Part shown: in pieces, positions 34,408 to 43,283 of the stretch
How positions within the stretch are numbered: position 1 is the first letter of the stretch
Layout: every line of letters begins with the position of its first letter
Source of the DNA: Methanothrix sp.
GTDB lineage: Archaea; Halobacteriota; Methanosarcinia; Methanotrichales; Methanotrichaceae
Assembly: GCF_030055635.1 (NCBI RefSeq)
Contig: NZ_JASFYM010000002.1
Coordinates: 93,290-157,289 of the forward strand
Reading direction: 5' to 3'
DNA: 64,000 bases
Notes under the pieces: model-generated
Databases searched by the model: none
The model's input: only the letters and a program-made list of their open reading frames with translations
What the model was told of the DNA's origin: nothing
Position numbers and translations under genes: made by a program

Positions 34408-35052
34408 TCACATCCACATCACGCTCGGAAGCAGGCTCATCTGCAGCTCGAGCTCTGCAAGCTGGTGGTGGACATCTTTGTTTTTCAGGACCGATTCCAG
34501 ATGATAAAGCCTAGCTACGACATCGAGGATTTTCACATCATTCTCTCCGCTCTTCGGCCTCACAGGGGAGTAGTAGATGTACCCGTGCTCTCTTTCCGCC
34601 TCGACGCCGAAGAAATCCCTGTCTGAGAAACCTCTGAACTCCGTGATCACAGGCTTGTATATGCTTCTGAGCCTGGGGAGGTAGTAGTCCTCCAGGATCT
34701 TCTGGACCATCCTGTTCTCGACATCCCTCAGTGATACCCTTATGTATCCCTGTCCGTGAATGTATTTCGAGTAGAAGACATTGTATCCAACCCTTGAGGT
34801 GATATCCACCTGGAGCATCAGGCGCATCTCCATATCGTCCCCAAGGGCTCTCAGGCTGTCGTTGAGGAAGTACCGGACCTCAAGCACGATGCCCTTCTCA
34901 AAGACAATCACCATGATGCTCTCGTCCTCAGAGGGCGCGAGGAACCTTATGGACTCGGGACGCCATCCGAATATTCTCTCAACATCATCCATGGCGGGCT
35001 CAGAGCGCGAAATCTCACGGAGCCCGCGGATCAGATCTCCTAAGGTCTCCAT
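34408..35052 (-). CDS. Hypothetical protein, 214 residues
   Basis: Not recognised. From ATG 35052, with GGGAG eight bases upstream, it reads METLGDLIRGLREISRSEPA and has a mixed alpha/beta core (IMVIVFEKGIVLEVRYFLND; RLMLQVDITSRVGYNVFY; REHGYIYYSPVR), ending LELQMSLLPSVMWM. No signal peptide or membrane segment. An in-frame start at 35163 would add 37 residues of poorer composition. It is convergent with the AlkD-like gene. Confidence 0.65.
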   Translation of the reverse strand: METLGDLIRGLREISRSEPAMDDVERIFGWRPESIRFLAPSEDESIMVIVFEKGIVLEVRYFLNDSLRALGDDMEMRLMLQVDITSRVGYNVFYSKYIHGQGYIRVSLRDVENRMVQKILEDYYLPRLRSIYKPVITEFRGFSDRDFFGVEAEREHGYIYYSPVRPKSGENDVKILDVVARLYHLESVLKNKDVHHQLAELELQMSLLPSVMWM

Positions 35053-35451
35053 CAGGGCAACTCCCAAATCGAGCTTGTTCGAGCAGATCAGACTCTCTGC
35101 ACGCCTCTGTGATAAAGGTTGTGCATTTACGGCCGGATTCCAATTATCATCTCCACCACCCATCAGAGGTGTCTGTATGCTCGTGCACTCGTATCGGTGA
35201 AACCAACAGCAATAACCCTCTGGACACATGTGGTACTTGGACGTGGATGGCATTATAGGCAGTTCAGCAATTCGAGCCCGCGAACTGCCTGCACTCATGC
35301 ACGGAAAAGCCATCGTAGAAATTGAATAATAATATTAATAAATTTTTAAATTATTATCTCTACCAAAACCAGGTATACATTTGCTGAGCAGGAAGGTATA
35401 TATATAACATACTAATAATCATTACCCAATAAGCAAATGTGGTGAGTAGCG
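35053..35451. other. Divergent intergenic region
   Basis: Upstream of both the hypothetical minus-strand gene and the beta-helix gene. The plus-strand promoter is clear: TATATATATAA at 35397-35407 lies about 45 bases before ATG 35452. The part from 35320 to 35420 is very AT-rich. No gene is seen. Confidence 0.6.
35397..35407 (+). promoter_or_regulatory. TATA box of the beta-helix protein gene
   Basis: TATATATATAA with GGAAGG just upstream. Predicted transcription start near 35430, leaving about a 20-base leader with GGTGAG before the ATG. Confidence 0.6.
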
Positions 35452-37104
35452 ATGATTTCGAGAAGGGGGGTAAGCTCAGTTCTGCCTCTCTGGCTGGCGA
35501 TTTTGATCCTGGTTGCATCAGCGGATGCTGCCACTTATACGGTATGCCCATATGGCTGTACCAACAGCAGCATACAGGATGCCATCAACCATGCCAGCCC
35601 GGGAGACACCATCGTGGTATATTCCGGAACGTACAACGAGAACGTGATGGTGAACAAGCCGCTGAAGCTGGTGGGCATCAACAATCCCACCATCAAAGCA
35701 CTCAATCCAGCAGAAAACGCTGTGTCGGTCACCGGCTCCGGTGTGGTTCTGACCGGCTTCACGATCACCGGCGCATCGACCGGCAACGGCATAGATGTTT
35801 CGAACACAAGCCCGCTGATATTCTACAACAACATCGAGGGCAACGGTGTGGGCCTCAGAAACACCCTGGCGTCAACGATCCTCTCGAGGGCATGCTTCTG
35901 GGGCGCTGGTGGAGTTGGGAGAGATAAGGGCAAGCCTGTGAGCCCGAACAACGTTGTGATCGGCTCAGTGGATTATGCCCCGTGGCTCACGGCCAGAACC
36001 ATAAACGGAAAGATAACAAACGCATCTCCTGTGGTCTTCGACAATCCCGATGCCGGTATCAGGGTCGAGCTGAGGGGAATTGTGTACAGCGGGACAATAA
36101 TGGGCAGCGCCGCCTACATGCCTGGCGAGGAGCCATATGATGCATCGAAACTGCCTGCCATACCGATCAGGTACTTTGATGTCATACTGACAGGCAATCC
36201 GGGCGGCGAGGCCACCATAACCGCATCATACGCTGATGCGGATCTCGCATACGTTGCCGAGAACTCGCTCAACCTCTACGTCTGGGATGGCAACAACTGG
36301 ATCGCGGCCAGGAATACAGTTGTAAATGCGGCGGAGAACCGTGTGAGCGGAAAGTTCTCAGCATCTCTGCTCACAGGATCACCGGTTGCTCTCGCAGGCA
36401 AGGATTACAGTGTTACAATAGATCCAGCATCGAGCCCGGTTCCGTATACGAGCAAGCCAGTTCTCACAACATTCCAGGTTGAGTCGATATGGGATCTGCT
36501 GACAGCAGAGTACAGGATCGATGGCGGTAACTGGAATATAATAAGCACAGGCATAGGCGCCAAGAGCTGGTACTATCCCGGATGGTCGATGACAGATGAT
36601 GAATGGGCCAAGCTTGGGGCTGGCAGTCACGTCATAACGTTCAGGTTCACAAGAGCCGGTGCGCCCGATATCACTGAGACCTGGATGTTCGTCAAGTCCA
36701 TGGACACCAGTCTGGTGAGACTCATAACTCCGAACGGTGGGGAGGTCCTGAAGAGGCAGATCCCGTTCACGATAACCTGGACAATGCCATCGTCAGCGTC
36801 CGTATCTGGAGTGGTGCTCTCGTACTCGACGGACGGAGGAAAGACATTCCCGCACACGATAGCGAGCATAATGGGACCTGCGACGAGCTTCAGCTGGCGG
36901 CCGCCGAACATAGCAACAACACAGGCGCGCGTCAAGGTCACGGTGATCTACGAGACCGGCGCCCAGGCGTCTGACACGAGCGACGGAGACTTCACGATAC
37001 AGAAGGGATACTCCTTCACGGCGTGGAGGCCGGACTTCGGAGGGTACTACACATCGTTCAGAGCCTGGCTCAAACCGCCTTACTCGTTCAGGGCAGGATG
37101 GTAG
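35452..37104 (+). CDS. Secreted right-handed beta-helix protein with KNH-like domain
   Basis: 550 residues. Signal peptide MISRRGVSSVLPLWLAILIL...ASADA. Residues of about 27-145 are a pectate-lyase-like/NosD-type beta-helix (SIQDAINHASPGDTIVVYSG; NVMVNKPLKLVGIN; VVLTGFTITGAS; PLIFYNNIEGNG). A middle region (150-330) is beta-rich with a PGEEPYDASKLP segment. Near residue 420 LITPNGGEVLKRQIPFTITW starts a Kre9/KNH-like domain, and the tail is aromatic (SFTAWRPDFGGYYTSFRAWL). No C-terminal anchor. Likely extracellular carbohydrate-binding or envelope protein; function inferred only. A strong hairpin terminator follows the stop. Confidence 0.85.
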   Translation: MISRRGVSSVLPLWLAILILVASADAATYTVCPYGCTNSSIQDAINHASPGDTIVVYSGTYNENVMVNKPLKLVGINNPTIKALNPAENAVSVTGSGVVLTGFTITGASTGNGIDVSNTSPLIFYNNIEGNGVGLRNTLASTILSRACFWGAGGVGRDKGKPVSPNNVVIGSVDYAPWLTARTINGKITNASPVVFDNPDAGIRVELRGIVYSGTIMGSAAYMPGEEPYDASKLPAIPIRYFDVILTGNPGGEATITASYADADLAYVAENSLNLYVWDGNNWIAARNTVVNAAENRVSGKFSASLLTGSPVALAGKDYSVTIDPASSPVPYTSKPVLTTFQVESIWDLLTAEYRIDGGNWNIISTGIGAKSWYYPGWSMTDDEWAKLGAGSHVITFRFTRAGAPDITETWMFVKSMDTSLVRLITPNGGEVLKRQIPFTITWTMPSSASVSGVVLSYSTDGGKTFPHTIASIMGPATSFSWRPPNIATTQARVKVTVIYETGAQASDTSDGDFTIQKGYSFTAWRPDFGGYYTSFRAWLKPPYSFRAGW

Positions 37105-37128
37105 GGATCTGTGGCCGCCCACAGATCC
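37105..37128 (+). terminator. Terminator after the beta-helix gene
   Basis: GGATCTGTGG-CCGC-CCACAGATCC is a perfect 10-bp hairpin beginning on the base after the stop codon, followed by a T-rich tract (TCTTATTTTTATAG, then a run of Ts to about 37160). Confidence 0.8.
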
Positions 37129-37251
37129 AATCTTATTTTTATAGAAAATTTTTTAAAACTACTTTGATGGAAAGCATTCTTCGACATGCATCCTCGAACA
37201 GGAGGTTAATAGAAATCCTCGGGCGATCCTTCAACAGGTGGAAACTCTACG

Positions 37252-38211
37252 TCATCCAAGCGGGATCAGCAGCACCGCTGACAACACAGCGGCAAGCATC
37301 ATCGCCCTCCCGATGAGTGAGATCGCCGAGGAGATATCCTCGCTCTCCGGATCCCGGCCCTCGTCCAGTATCGTGTAAACCCCTGGCTTCTCCATTCTCG
37401 TGCCAAGAGCGCCAGCGGCTGCTGCCATCGGCCAGCCGGAGTTCGGGCTGGGAGTGACAGAGCGGTATCGCATGCATGCCCGGAGGATGTCCTGGGCTTT
37501 AGTGGGCGAGGCTATCATGATCAGCGGCAGGCTAAGCCTGGCTGGGATCCAGTTCAGGATGTCGTCAAGCCGGGCGGGGACGTACCCGATCTCGCGGAGC
37601 TCCTCGGTCCGGTATCCGAGCATGCTGTCCATCGTGCTCACGGCCTTGAACGCAAGCGCGGCCTCCACGCCGGCGCCTAAATATGAGAAGAGCACGTAGT
37701 AGAAGAGAGGCGAGACGATCGTATCGACGTAGTTCTCGGACAGCGACTCTATGACTGCGGATCTGGCCTGTGCGTGTGTGAGGTTCAGAGGATTCCTGCT
37801 CACCAGGGCCGGAAGGAGGCGCTTTGCGGCATCGAGGTCCTCATCGATGAGACGGCCTATCTCTCTGGATGTGGAGATCAGGCTCCTGAAGGCGAATGTA
37901 GATTTCAAAAGGTATGAGGAGGAGATAAGAGCGAGGAGATCGCCCATAAGCCGGTGCCCGGCGAGATCTCCAAGGGCGTATGCGATGTGGATGAGAGCAA
38001 CGCCAGCGAGCACGGCTCCTGTGATCACAACAACCGAGATCACCAGCCCTGAGATCTTCCTCCGCGGCACCATCCGCCTGAGACGATCCACTGCCTTTCC
38101 GATTATCACCACAGGGTGAAGCGCGGCTGGCGGCTCCCCCAGGATGATATCGATCAGGAGCGCCAGGATGAGGACTGAAAGCGGGGGTGGCTCGATAATT
38201 TCTGTGATCAT
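37252..38211 (-). CDS. cbiB: Adenosylcobinamide-phosphate synthase (CbiB/CobD type)
   Basis: Membrane enzyme that attaches aminopropanol or its phosphate to adenosylcobyric acid. 319 residues with about five hydrophobic segments. Family motifs: LLIDIILGEPPAALHPVVIIG at the N-terminus, HAQARSAVIESLSENYVDTIVSPLFYY and FKAVSTMDSMLGYR, then WIPARLSLPL and RYRSVTPSPNSGWPMAAAAGALG. ATG at 38211 overlaps the stop of the Cys-rich gene (ATGA); TTG at 38235 is an alternative. Operon with the Cys-rich protein and the cobD-like gene. Confidence 0.93.
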   Translation of the reverse strand: MITEIIEPPPLSVLILALLIDIILGEPPAALHPVVIIGKAVDRLRRMVPRRKISGLVISVVVITGAVLAGVALIHIAYALGDLAGHRLMGDLLALISSSYLLKSTFAFRSLISTSREIGRLIDEDLDAAKRLLPALVSRNPLNLTHAQARSAVIESLSENYVDTIVSPLFYYVLFSYLGAGVEAALAFKAVSTMDSMLGYRTEELREIGYVPARLDDILNWIPARLSLPLIMIASPTKAQDILRACMRYRSVTPSPNSGWPMAAAAGALGTRMEKPGVYTILDEGRDPESEDISSAISLIGRAMMLAAVLSAVLLIPLG

Positions 38212-38444
38212 GTCTGAGATCTGACCCTCCTCCAAACGGCCTCCAGCTCATCACCTCTCATCAGAGCCTCAACAACCTCTGCTGCGACATCAACTCTGTG
38301 AAGCATGGTGCAGCCATCACATCTCCACACACCATCAATCATGCAGCCAAGCGATTCGTCGAGGCATGGATAGAAGGGGCAGAAGCAGAATGTGCAGTCC
38401 TGACCCTCGAAGTGGCAGGGGTAACGATCGCAGCTCTCCCTCAT
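38208..38444 (-). CDS. Cysteine-rich small domain protein in the cobamide operon
   Basis: 78 residues with eight Cys in MRESCDRYPCHFEGQDC-TFCFCPFYPC and CDGCTMLHR, the Cys-rich small domain pattern (PF04071-like). Such proteins often sit beside cobamide-synthesis genes and are presumed metal-binding. It overlaps the cobD-like gene upstream and cbiB downstream by ATGA at both ends, so all three are coupled. The biochemical role is unknown. Confidence 0.82.
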   Translation of the reverse strand: MRESCDRYPCHFEGQDCTFCFCPFYPCLDESLGCMIDGVWRCDGCTMLHRVDVAAEVVEALMRGDELEAVWRRVRSQT

Positions 38445-39535
38445 GCACCCTCCAGGATATTCTTGAAGGCGAGGACCAGCCTCTCGTTCTCCTCCCTCCT
38501 GCGCACAGCAACCCTCACGTATCCGTCAAGACCGAATGATCTGCAGTCCCTTATGAGAATGCCCTCATGTAGCATCCTCTCCGCAACTTCTCCCGAATTA
38601 AGACCTGTGCTCCTCACATCAACGAGCATGAAGTTCGTGCTGCTCCTCAGCGGTCTCAATCCAATGCTTCTCAGAGCATCACTCAGCCACTCAAGCTCTT
38701 TGATGATAACCTGCCTGCTCCTCTCGAGAAACTCCACATTCTTCAGAAGATGAACGGCGACTGCAGATGCTATCGAGCTTATCGACCATGGTATCCGTGC
38801 TCTGTTCATTATCTCCGCAAGCTCTCTGTTCGTGACTGCGAATCCGAGCCGCAGCCCCGGGACGCCAAATGATTTGGTGAGGGATCTCATGACCACCAGT
38901 CCCTCCATATCGGGAGCGAGGTCTGCAAGGCTCTGATCAGGATCGGAGAGCTCTATGAAGGCCTCATCGACGAGAAGAAATACCCCGCAGTCATCACAGC
39001 GTTCTGCAAGCCTCATGATCTCCTCTCTATATGTGAGAACCCCTGTGGGATTGTTCGGGTTGCAGAAGAACGCTGCTTTCGCACCCCTCAAAAGCGGTTC
39101 ATCGAATACCGAATTGAGATCCTTCGGATCCTCAAGACCAAGATCTGTTCTGACGATCTGTGCGCCAGCAAGCCTTGACTGGGTCTCGTACTCGCCGAAG
39201 GTGGGGGAGGGTATGAGCGCAACCTCGCCGTCATCAATACAGACCTCAGAGAATATTCTTATTATCTCAGATGATCCGTTTCCGGGGACAATATTCTCCG
39301 GATCCACTCCGACGAATGATGCTGCAGCCTCCCTGAAATCGCTGTATGTGATATCTGGATAATGGCATATGTTTTTCAGCTCCTGCATCACGAGATCCTC
39401 TAAGGGAGGGGAGCCGAGGGGGTTGATGCTGGCGCTGAAATCCAGAATCTCCATGCCGAGTGCTCTGGACATCTCACGTACCCTGCCACCGTGCTGGCAT
39501 GGCTCTGTCGCCGCAAAGCTTCTGCGAACTCTCAT
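38441..39535 (-). CDS. cobD: Threonine-phosphate decarboxylase-like PLP enzyme (CobD family)
   Basis: 364 residues. Class I/II PLP enzyme that in cobamide synthesis decarboxylates L-threonine phosphate to aminopropanol phosphate. Motifs: EILDFSASINPLGSPP, VPGNGSSEIIRIF, FFCNPNNPTGVL, VFLLVDEAFIELSD and the PLP-lysine segment MRSLTKSFGVPGLRLGFA, with GILIRDCRSFGLDGYVRVAV at the C-terminus. HisC is the close relative, but the operon with cbiB and a Cys-rich protein supports CobD, and a separate hisC exists at 21230. The start at 39535 is the best Met before the conserved N-terminus HGG region. Confidence 0.9.
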   Translation of the reverse strand: MRVRRSFAATEPCQHGGRVREMSRALGMEILDFSASINPLGSPPLEDLVMQELKNICHYPDITYSDFREAAASFVGVDPENIVPGNGSSEIIRIFSEVCIDDGEVALIPSPTFGEYETQSRLAGAQIVRTDLGLEDPKDLNSVFDEPLLRGAKAAFFCNPNNPTGVLTYREEIMRLAERCDDCGVFLLVDEAFIELSDPDQSLADLAPDMEGLVVMRSLTKSFGVPGLRLGFAVTNRELAEIMNRARIPWSISSIASAVAVHLLKNVEFLERSRQVIIKELEWLSDALRSIGLRPLRSSTNFMLVDVRSTGLNSGEVAERMLHEGILIRDCRSFGLDGYVRVAVRRREENERLVLAFKNILEGA

Positions 39536-40262
39536 CCAGAGCCCGTCAGATCTCAACAATTTGAACCTGGCGGATGCATCAGAAGAGCCATTCGACAGAG
39601 CTGAACAATGGAGAGGCATGGTCTCGAATCTGCCTCAAAATATCCACCGCCCTCGATGGCCACACCGGATACTCAGAGCCACTGCACCTATCGCACTGTC
39701 GATGCAGTTGCTTTATCGGTGTGTAATTGAATAACTGAATGAATGACCGAACATCGATAGGATGCGCCTGTTCAATGCTTCGCGGCACATTCTGTCAGCC
39801 TCTTGTGATTCAACCCATCAATAATGAGCCCGGGGCAGATACGTCGAGCGGTCAGAACTCCTCGATTGATACGGCATGCTTACGCAGCAAAACGAGATCC
39901 CAGAGGGCATTGCTCAACTCGCGATCCATGCATGTAGCACCAAATACCTCTATATTCACAGAGAGAATTGTGTATGGTATGCAACATCTCATTGTAGGTA
40001 TCTTCTGACGAGAGTGAGGATGACGGGAAATTTGGGGAAACACATTATTTTGCTCTAAATCAAAAAATTTGGGATTGTTATTAATATATGTGTGATAAGA
40101 CCATATTCAATGCGATACTTATTACTATTTTTATTATATAATTTTGTTTTGAATATATTAAACGGTGTTATCAATTTTATAAAACAATAACCCGCCGAAA
40201 GGGTTTTATGTACTTCGCGCATAGGGTGAGCTGCATATACAGGAAAGGAGGCCAAGAACCCA
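39536..40262. other. Long intergenic region upstream of the cdh operon
   Basis: About 727 bases separating the cobD-like gene from cdhA. The first 400 bases carry only short non-conserved readings. From 40040 to 40200 it is extremely AT-rich. The cdh promoter and ribosome binding site are at the right end (40201-40251). Long leaders and upstream regions of cdh genes in other methanogens carry regulation, so this space may too. Confidence 0.6.
40201..40251 (+). promoter_or_regulatory. cdh operon promoter and ribosome binding site
   Basis: GGGTTTTATGTAC at 40201-40213 is identical to the promoter core of the thioesterase gene at 48906-48918. Predicted transcription start is near 40233, leaving about 30 bases of leader. 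AGGAAAGGAGG at 40241-40251 is a strong Shine-Dalgarno 11 bases before ATG 40263. Confidence 0.6.
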
Positions 40263-42680
40263 ATGGCAAAGCTCGAGGGCAGCTTTACAGTTGAGGACAT
40301 GAAGAATGTCCAGATCAACATAGGGGCTGTCGTTAAGGAGGAGGAGGAATGGGACCAGCCGATGGGTCCGTTCCCGAAGCCACAGATCGCAACCCTGCGC
40401 GACTGGGACTTCAAGATTTTGAACCGTTACAGAATATTCTACGCGCCTGCAGACGATACCTGTACACTGTGTACATACGGCCCATGTGACCTCACCGGCA
40501 ACAAGCGTGGAGCATGCGGCATAAACATGGAGGGGACGTGCGGAAAGATCGTTCTAGTCGCATGCCTGATGGGCACATGTGCTCACACCGCACATGGAAT
40601 ACATCTGTATCACTGGGTGATGGATCGCTTCGGCGATATGAAGTTCGATATGGGGTCAGAGATCCTCTATGATGCGCCGATATACCAGACGGTCATGGGT
40701 AAGAAGCCCAGGACGCTGAAGGAGTTCGGAGAGGGGCTTACATACATTGAGGAGCAGGTTGCAAATCTCCTCGCGGCAACACACACCGGCCAGGAAGGCA
40801 GCTACACGGATTTCGAGTCCAAGGCACTGCATGCAGGAATGCTGGACATGCTCGGAATGGAGATCTGCGATATGCTCCAGGTAGTGGCCTACGACATGCC
40901 GCGCGGTGATCCGAATGCTCCCCTCGTTGAGATCGGAATGGGGACCCTCGATCAGAACAAGGCTGTGCTGATCGCATACGGTCATAACCTGGCGGCAGGT
41001 GCCGAGGCGATGGTCTACATCGAGAACAACAAACTCTGGGACAAGGTGGATATTGGAGGCGTCTGCTGTACAGCCCACGACCTGACGAGGATCACCGAGG
41101 CCGGGAATCCGTCGATTCTGCCGCAGAATCTCGGACCCAAGGCGAAGGTCGCCGGCGCGATCGGATGGTGGCGGAAGATGGTCAGGGCCGGCATCATGGA
41201 TGTGGTGATGGTCGATGAGCAGTGCGTGTGGTGTGATACGCTTAAGGACTGCGAGGAGCGCAAGATCCCCGTCATCGCAACCACCGACAAGATAATGTAC
41301 GGTCTGAAGGACAGGACAAATGATCCAGTCGATGCCATAGTTGATGATCTCGCTAACTTCAGGGTGCCGGGCGTTGTTATACTTGACCCGATGAAGGCAG
41401 GTGAGGTTGGCGTCAAGACAGCGATTGCTGTTAAGCCGAAGCGCGCTGAGATTAAGGCTAAAAGCATTCTTACAGAAGAGGAGTTCAAGAAGCTGGTCTC
41501 GAGCTGTACCAAGTGCAACGAGTGCGCTTTCGTCTGCCCACCACACATAAGAATAAGCCATCTCATGGAGGAAGCAGCCAAAGGCAACCTCGAGCCGTTC
41601 TCCTCCACGTACGAGGTCTGCGTTGGCTGTGGCAGATGCGAGCAGGTCTGCAGGCAGGATCTCCCGATACTCAAGATGTATGAGTATGCCAACAGGGAGT
41701 ACATAAAGAACCAGAAGTTCAAGATGAGGGCAGGCAGAGGTCCGGCAAAGGATACAGAGATCAGGACAGTTGGTGCTCCAATCGTCCTTGGCACGATACC
41801 TGGCGTTATTGCGCTGGTCGGATGCAGCAACTATCCGAATGGCACAAAGGAGGCATATGACATCGCCAAGGAGTTCGTCGACCGTGGCTACATTGTTGTG
41901 ACCTCCGGATGCATGGCAATGGACATGTCCCTCTACACAAACGAGGAGGGCAAGACCATATGGGAGCAGTACCCGGGTGGCTTTGATGGCAGGAACATAT
42001 GCAACGTGGGTTCATGCGTAGCCAACTCGCATATAGGCGGAGCTGCGATCAAGGTCGCCACGATATTCGCCCACAGGAATCACAGGGCTAACTGGGATGA
42101 TATCGCGGATTACATCCTCTCCAAGGTCGGAGCGTGCGGCATTGCGTGGGGTGCATACTCGCAGAAGGCTGCATCCATTGCCACGGGATGTAACAGACTT
42201 GGCGTGCCTGTTGTTGTGCAGCCGCACTCTGTGATATACCGCAGGGCGTTCCTGGGCAGGGCGGATGTACCTGAGGACTGGGTCGTCATAGATGCAAGAG
42301 ATGGCTCCAAGGTGAGGGTCGAGCCTGCTCCTGAGCATCTGTTATACGTGGCGGAGACAAAGGAGGAGGCCATGCTGATGATGGCCAAGCTCTGCTTCAG
42401 GCCCAGCGACAACTCCATGGGCAGGATGATCAAGCTGACCCACTACTGCGACATATCCATGAAGTACTTCGGCAAGCTGCCTGATGACTGGCCGGTATAT
42501 GTCAGGCACGCATCCGAGATTCCGCTCGCCTGGAAGGATCAGATGATGAAGGAGCTCGAGGAGAAGTACGGCTGGAAGATCGACTGGAAGGGGAAGAAGA
42601 TCATCGAGGGTCCGCTCAGGCCGGCGGATGTGAGCTTCGATCCGACCAACATCGAGAGGAAGATTAGGGTCAGGAAGTGA
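40263..42680 (+). CDS. cdhA: Acetyl-CoA decarbonylase/synthase subunit alpha (CO dehydrogenase)
   Basis: Ni-Fe-S carbon monoxide dehydrogenase of the ACDS complex; oxidises the carbonyl of acetyl-CoA to CO2 during acetate catabolism. 805 residues, standard length. Cluster ligands visible: CTLCTYGPCDLTGNKRGACG near residue 75, two ferredoxin-like motifs CTKCNECAFVCPP and CVGCGRCEQVC near residue 420-465, GVCCTAHD, and C-cluster segments CNVGSCVANSHIGGA and VGACGIAW. It pairs with cdhB, whose ATG is five bases after the cdhA stop. First gene of the operon. Confidence 0.98.
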   Translation: MAKLEGSFTVEDMKNVQINIGAVVKEEEEWDQPMGPFPKPQIATLRDWDFKILNRYRIFYAPADDTCTLCTYGPCDLTGNKRGACGINMEGTCGKIVLVACLMGTCAHTAHGIHLYHWVMDRFGDMKFDMGSEILYDAPIYQTVMGKKPRTLKEFGEGLTYIEEQVANLLAATHTGQEGSYTDFESKALHAGMLDMLGMEICDMLQVVAYDMPRGDPNAPLVEIGMGTLDQNKAVLIAYGHNLAAGAEAMVYIENNKLWDKVDIGGVCCTAHDLTRITEAGNPSILPQNLGPKAKVAGAIGWWRKMVRAGIMDVVMVDEQCVWCDTLKDCEERKIPVIATTDKIMYGLKDRTNDPVDAIVDDLANFRVPGVVILDPMKAGEVGVKTAIAVKPKRAEIKAKSILTEEEFKKLVSSCTKCNECAFVCPPHIRISHLMEEAAKGNLEPFSSTYEVCVGCGRCEQVCRQDLPILKMYEYANREYIKNQKFKMRAGRGPAKDTEIRTVGAPIVLGTIPGVIALVGCSNYPNGTKEAYDIAKEFVDRGYIVVTSGCMAMDMSLYTNEEGKTIWEQYPGGFDGRNICNVGSCVANSHIGGAAIKVATIFAHRNHRANWDDIADYILSKVGACGIAWGAYSQKAASIATGCNRLGVPVVVQPHSVIYRRAFLGRADVPEDWVVIDARDGSKVRVEPAPEHLLYVAETKEEAMLMMAKLCFRPSDNSMGRMIKLTHYCDISMKYFGKLPDDWPVYVRHASEIPLAWKDQMMKELEEKYGWKIDWKGKKIIEGPLRPADVSFDPTNIERKIRVRK

Positions 42681-42685
42681 GGGAA

Positions 42686-43234
42686 ATGGCAGTCGATACA
42701 ACCAAAAACCCCATACCTTTTGAGATGGCCCAGATCCCGGGGCCTGAGATGGCAAAGGCCTATCCTGTGAAGGTCATAGGCGCCATCATAAAGAAGGCCA
42801 AGAGGCCGCTGCTGGTCGTGGGAGGAGAGCTCTTCGACGACCCGATCATGTTCGACAAGGCGATAGAGATCGCCAAGGCGAAGAACATGACCATCGCAGC
42901 GACAGCTCACACGATCAAGGGCTTCATCGAGAGAGGGTACACGACGAACGTCTATCAGATCGGCCTGCATCCTCTGACTAACTACCTCCGGTTCAAGGAC
43001 TGGAAGGGCCTGGATGGGCAGGGACACTACGATGTGGTCATCTTCATGGGTATCTTCTACAAGTTCGCCAACGCCATGTTCTCCGCGCTGAAGCACTTCA
43101 ACAGGGACATCAAGCGCATCTCCATTGACAGGTACTACCATGTCAACGCTGATATGACATTCGGGAACCTGGCGTTCGACTCTGCAGGATACCACGAGGC
43201 GATCGATGAGCTGATTGCAATACTGAAGAAGTGA
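42686..43234 (+). CDS. cdhB: ACDS subunit epsilon
   Basis: Small partner of CdhA in the alpha2-epsilon2 component; a DHS-like Rossmann fold without cofactor ligands, thought to stabilise alpha. 182 residues from ATG 42686: MAVDTTKNPIPFEMAQIPG, then KKAKRPLLVVGGELFD and DVVIFMGIFYKFANAMFSALKHF. The start replaces an in-frame GTG at 42677 that overlaps cdhA. About 50 bases separate it from cdhC. Confidence 0.96.
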   Translation: MAVDTTKNPIPFEMAQIPGPEMAKAYPVKVIGAIIKKAKRPLLVVGGELFDDPIMFDKAIEIAKAKNMTIAATAHTIKGFIERGYTTNVYQIGLHPLTNYLRFKDWKGLDGQGHYDVVIFMGIFYKFANAMFSALKHFNRDIKRISIDRYYHVNADMTFGNLAFDSAGYHEAIDELIAILKK

Positions 43235-43283
43235 TGTGAATAACAATTCCAAAATTTATTTTGGTATTAGGAGAGGTGTAGAA

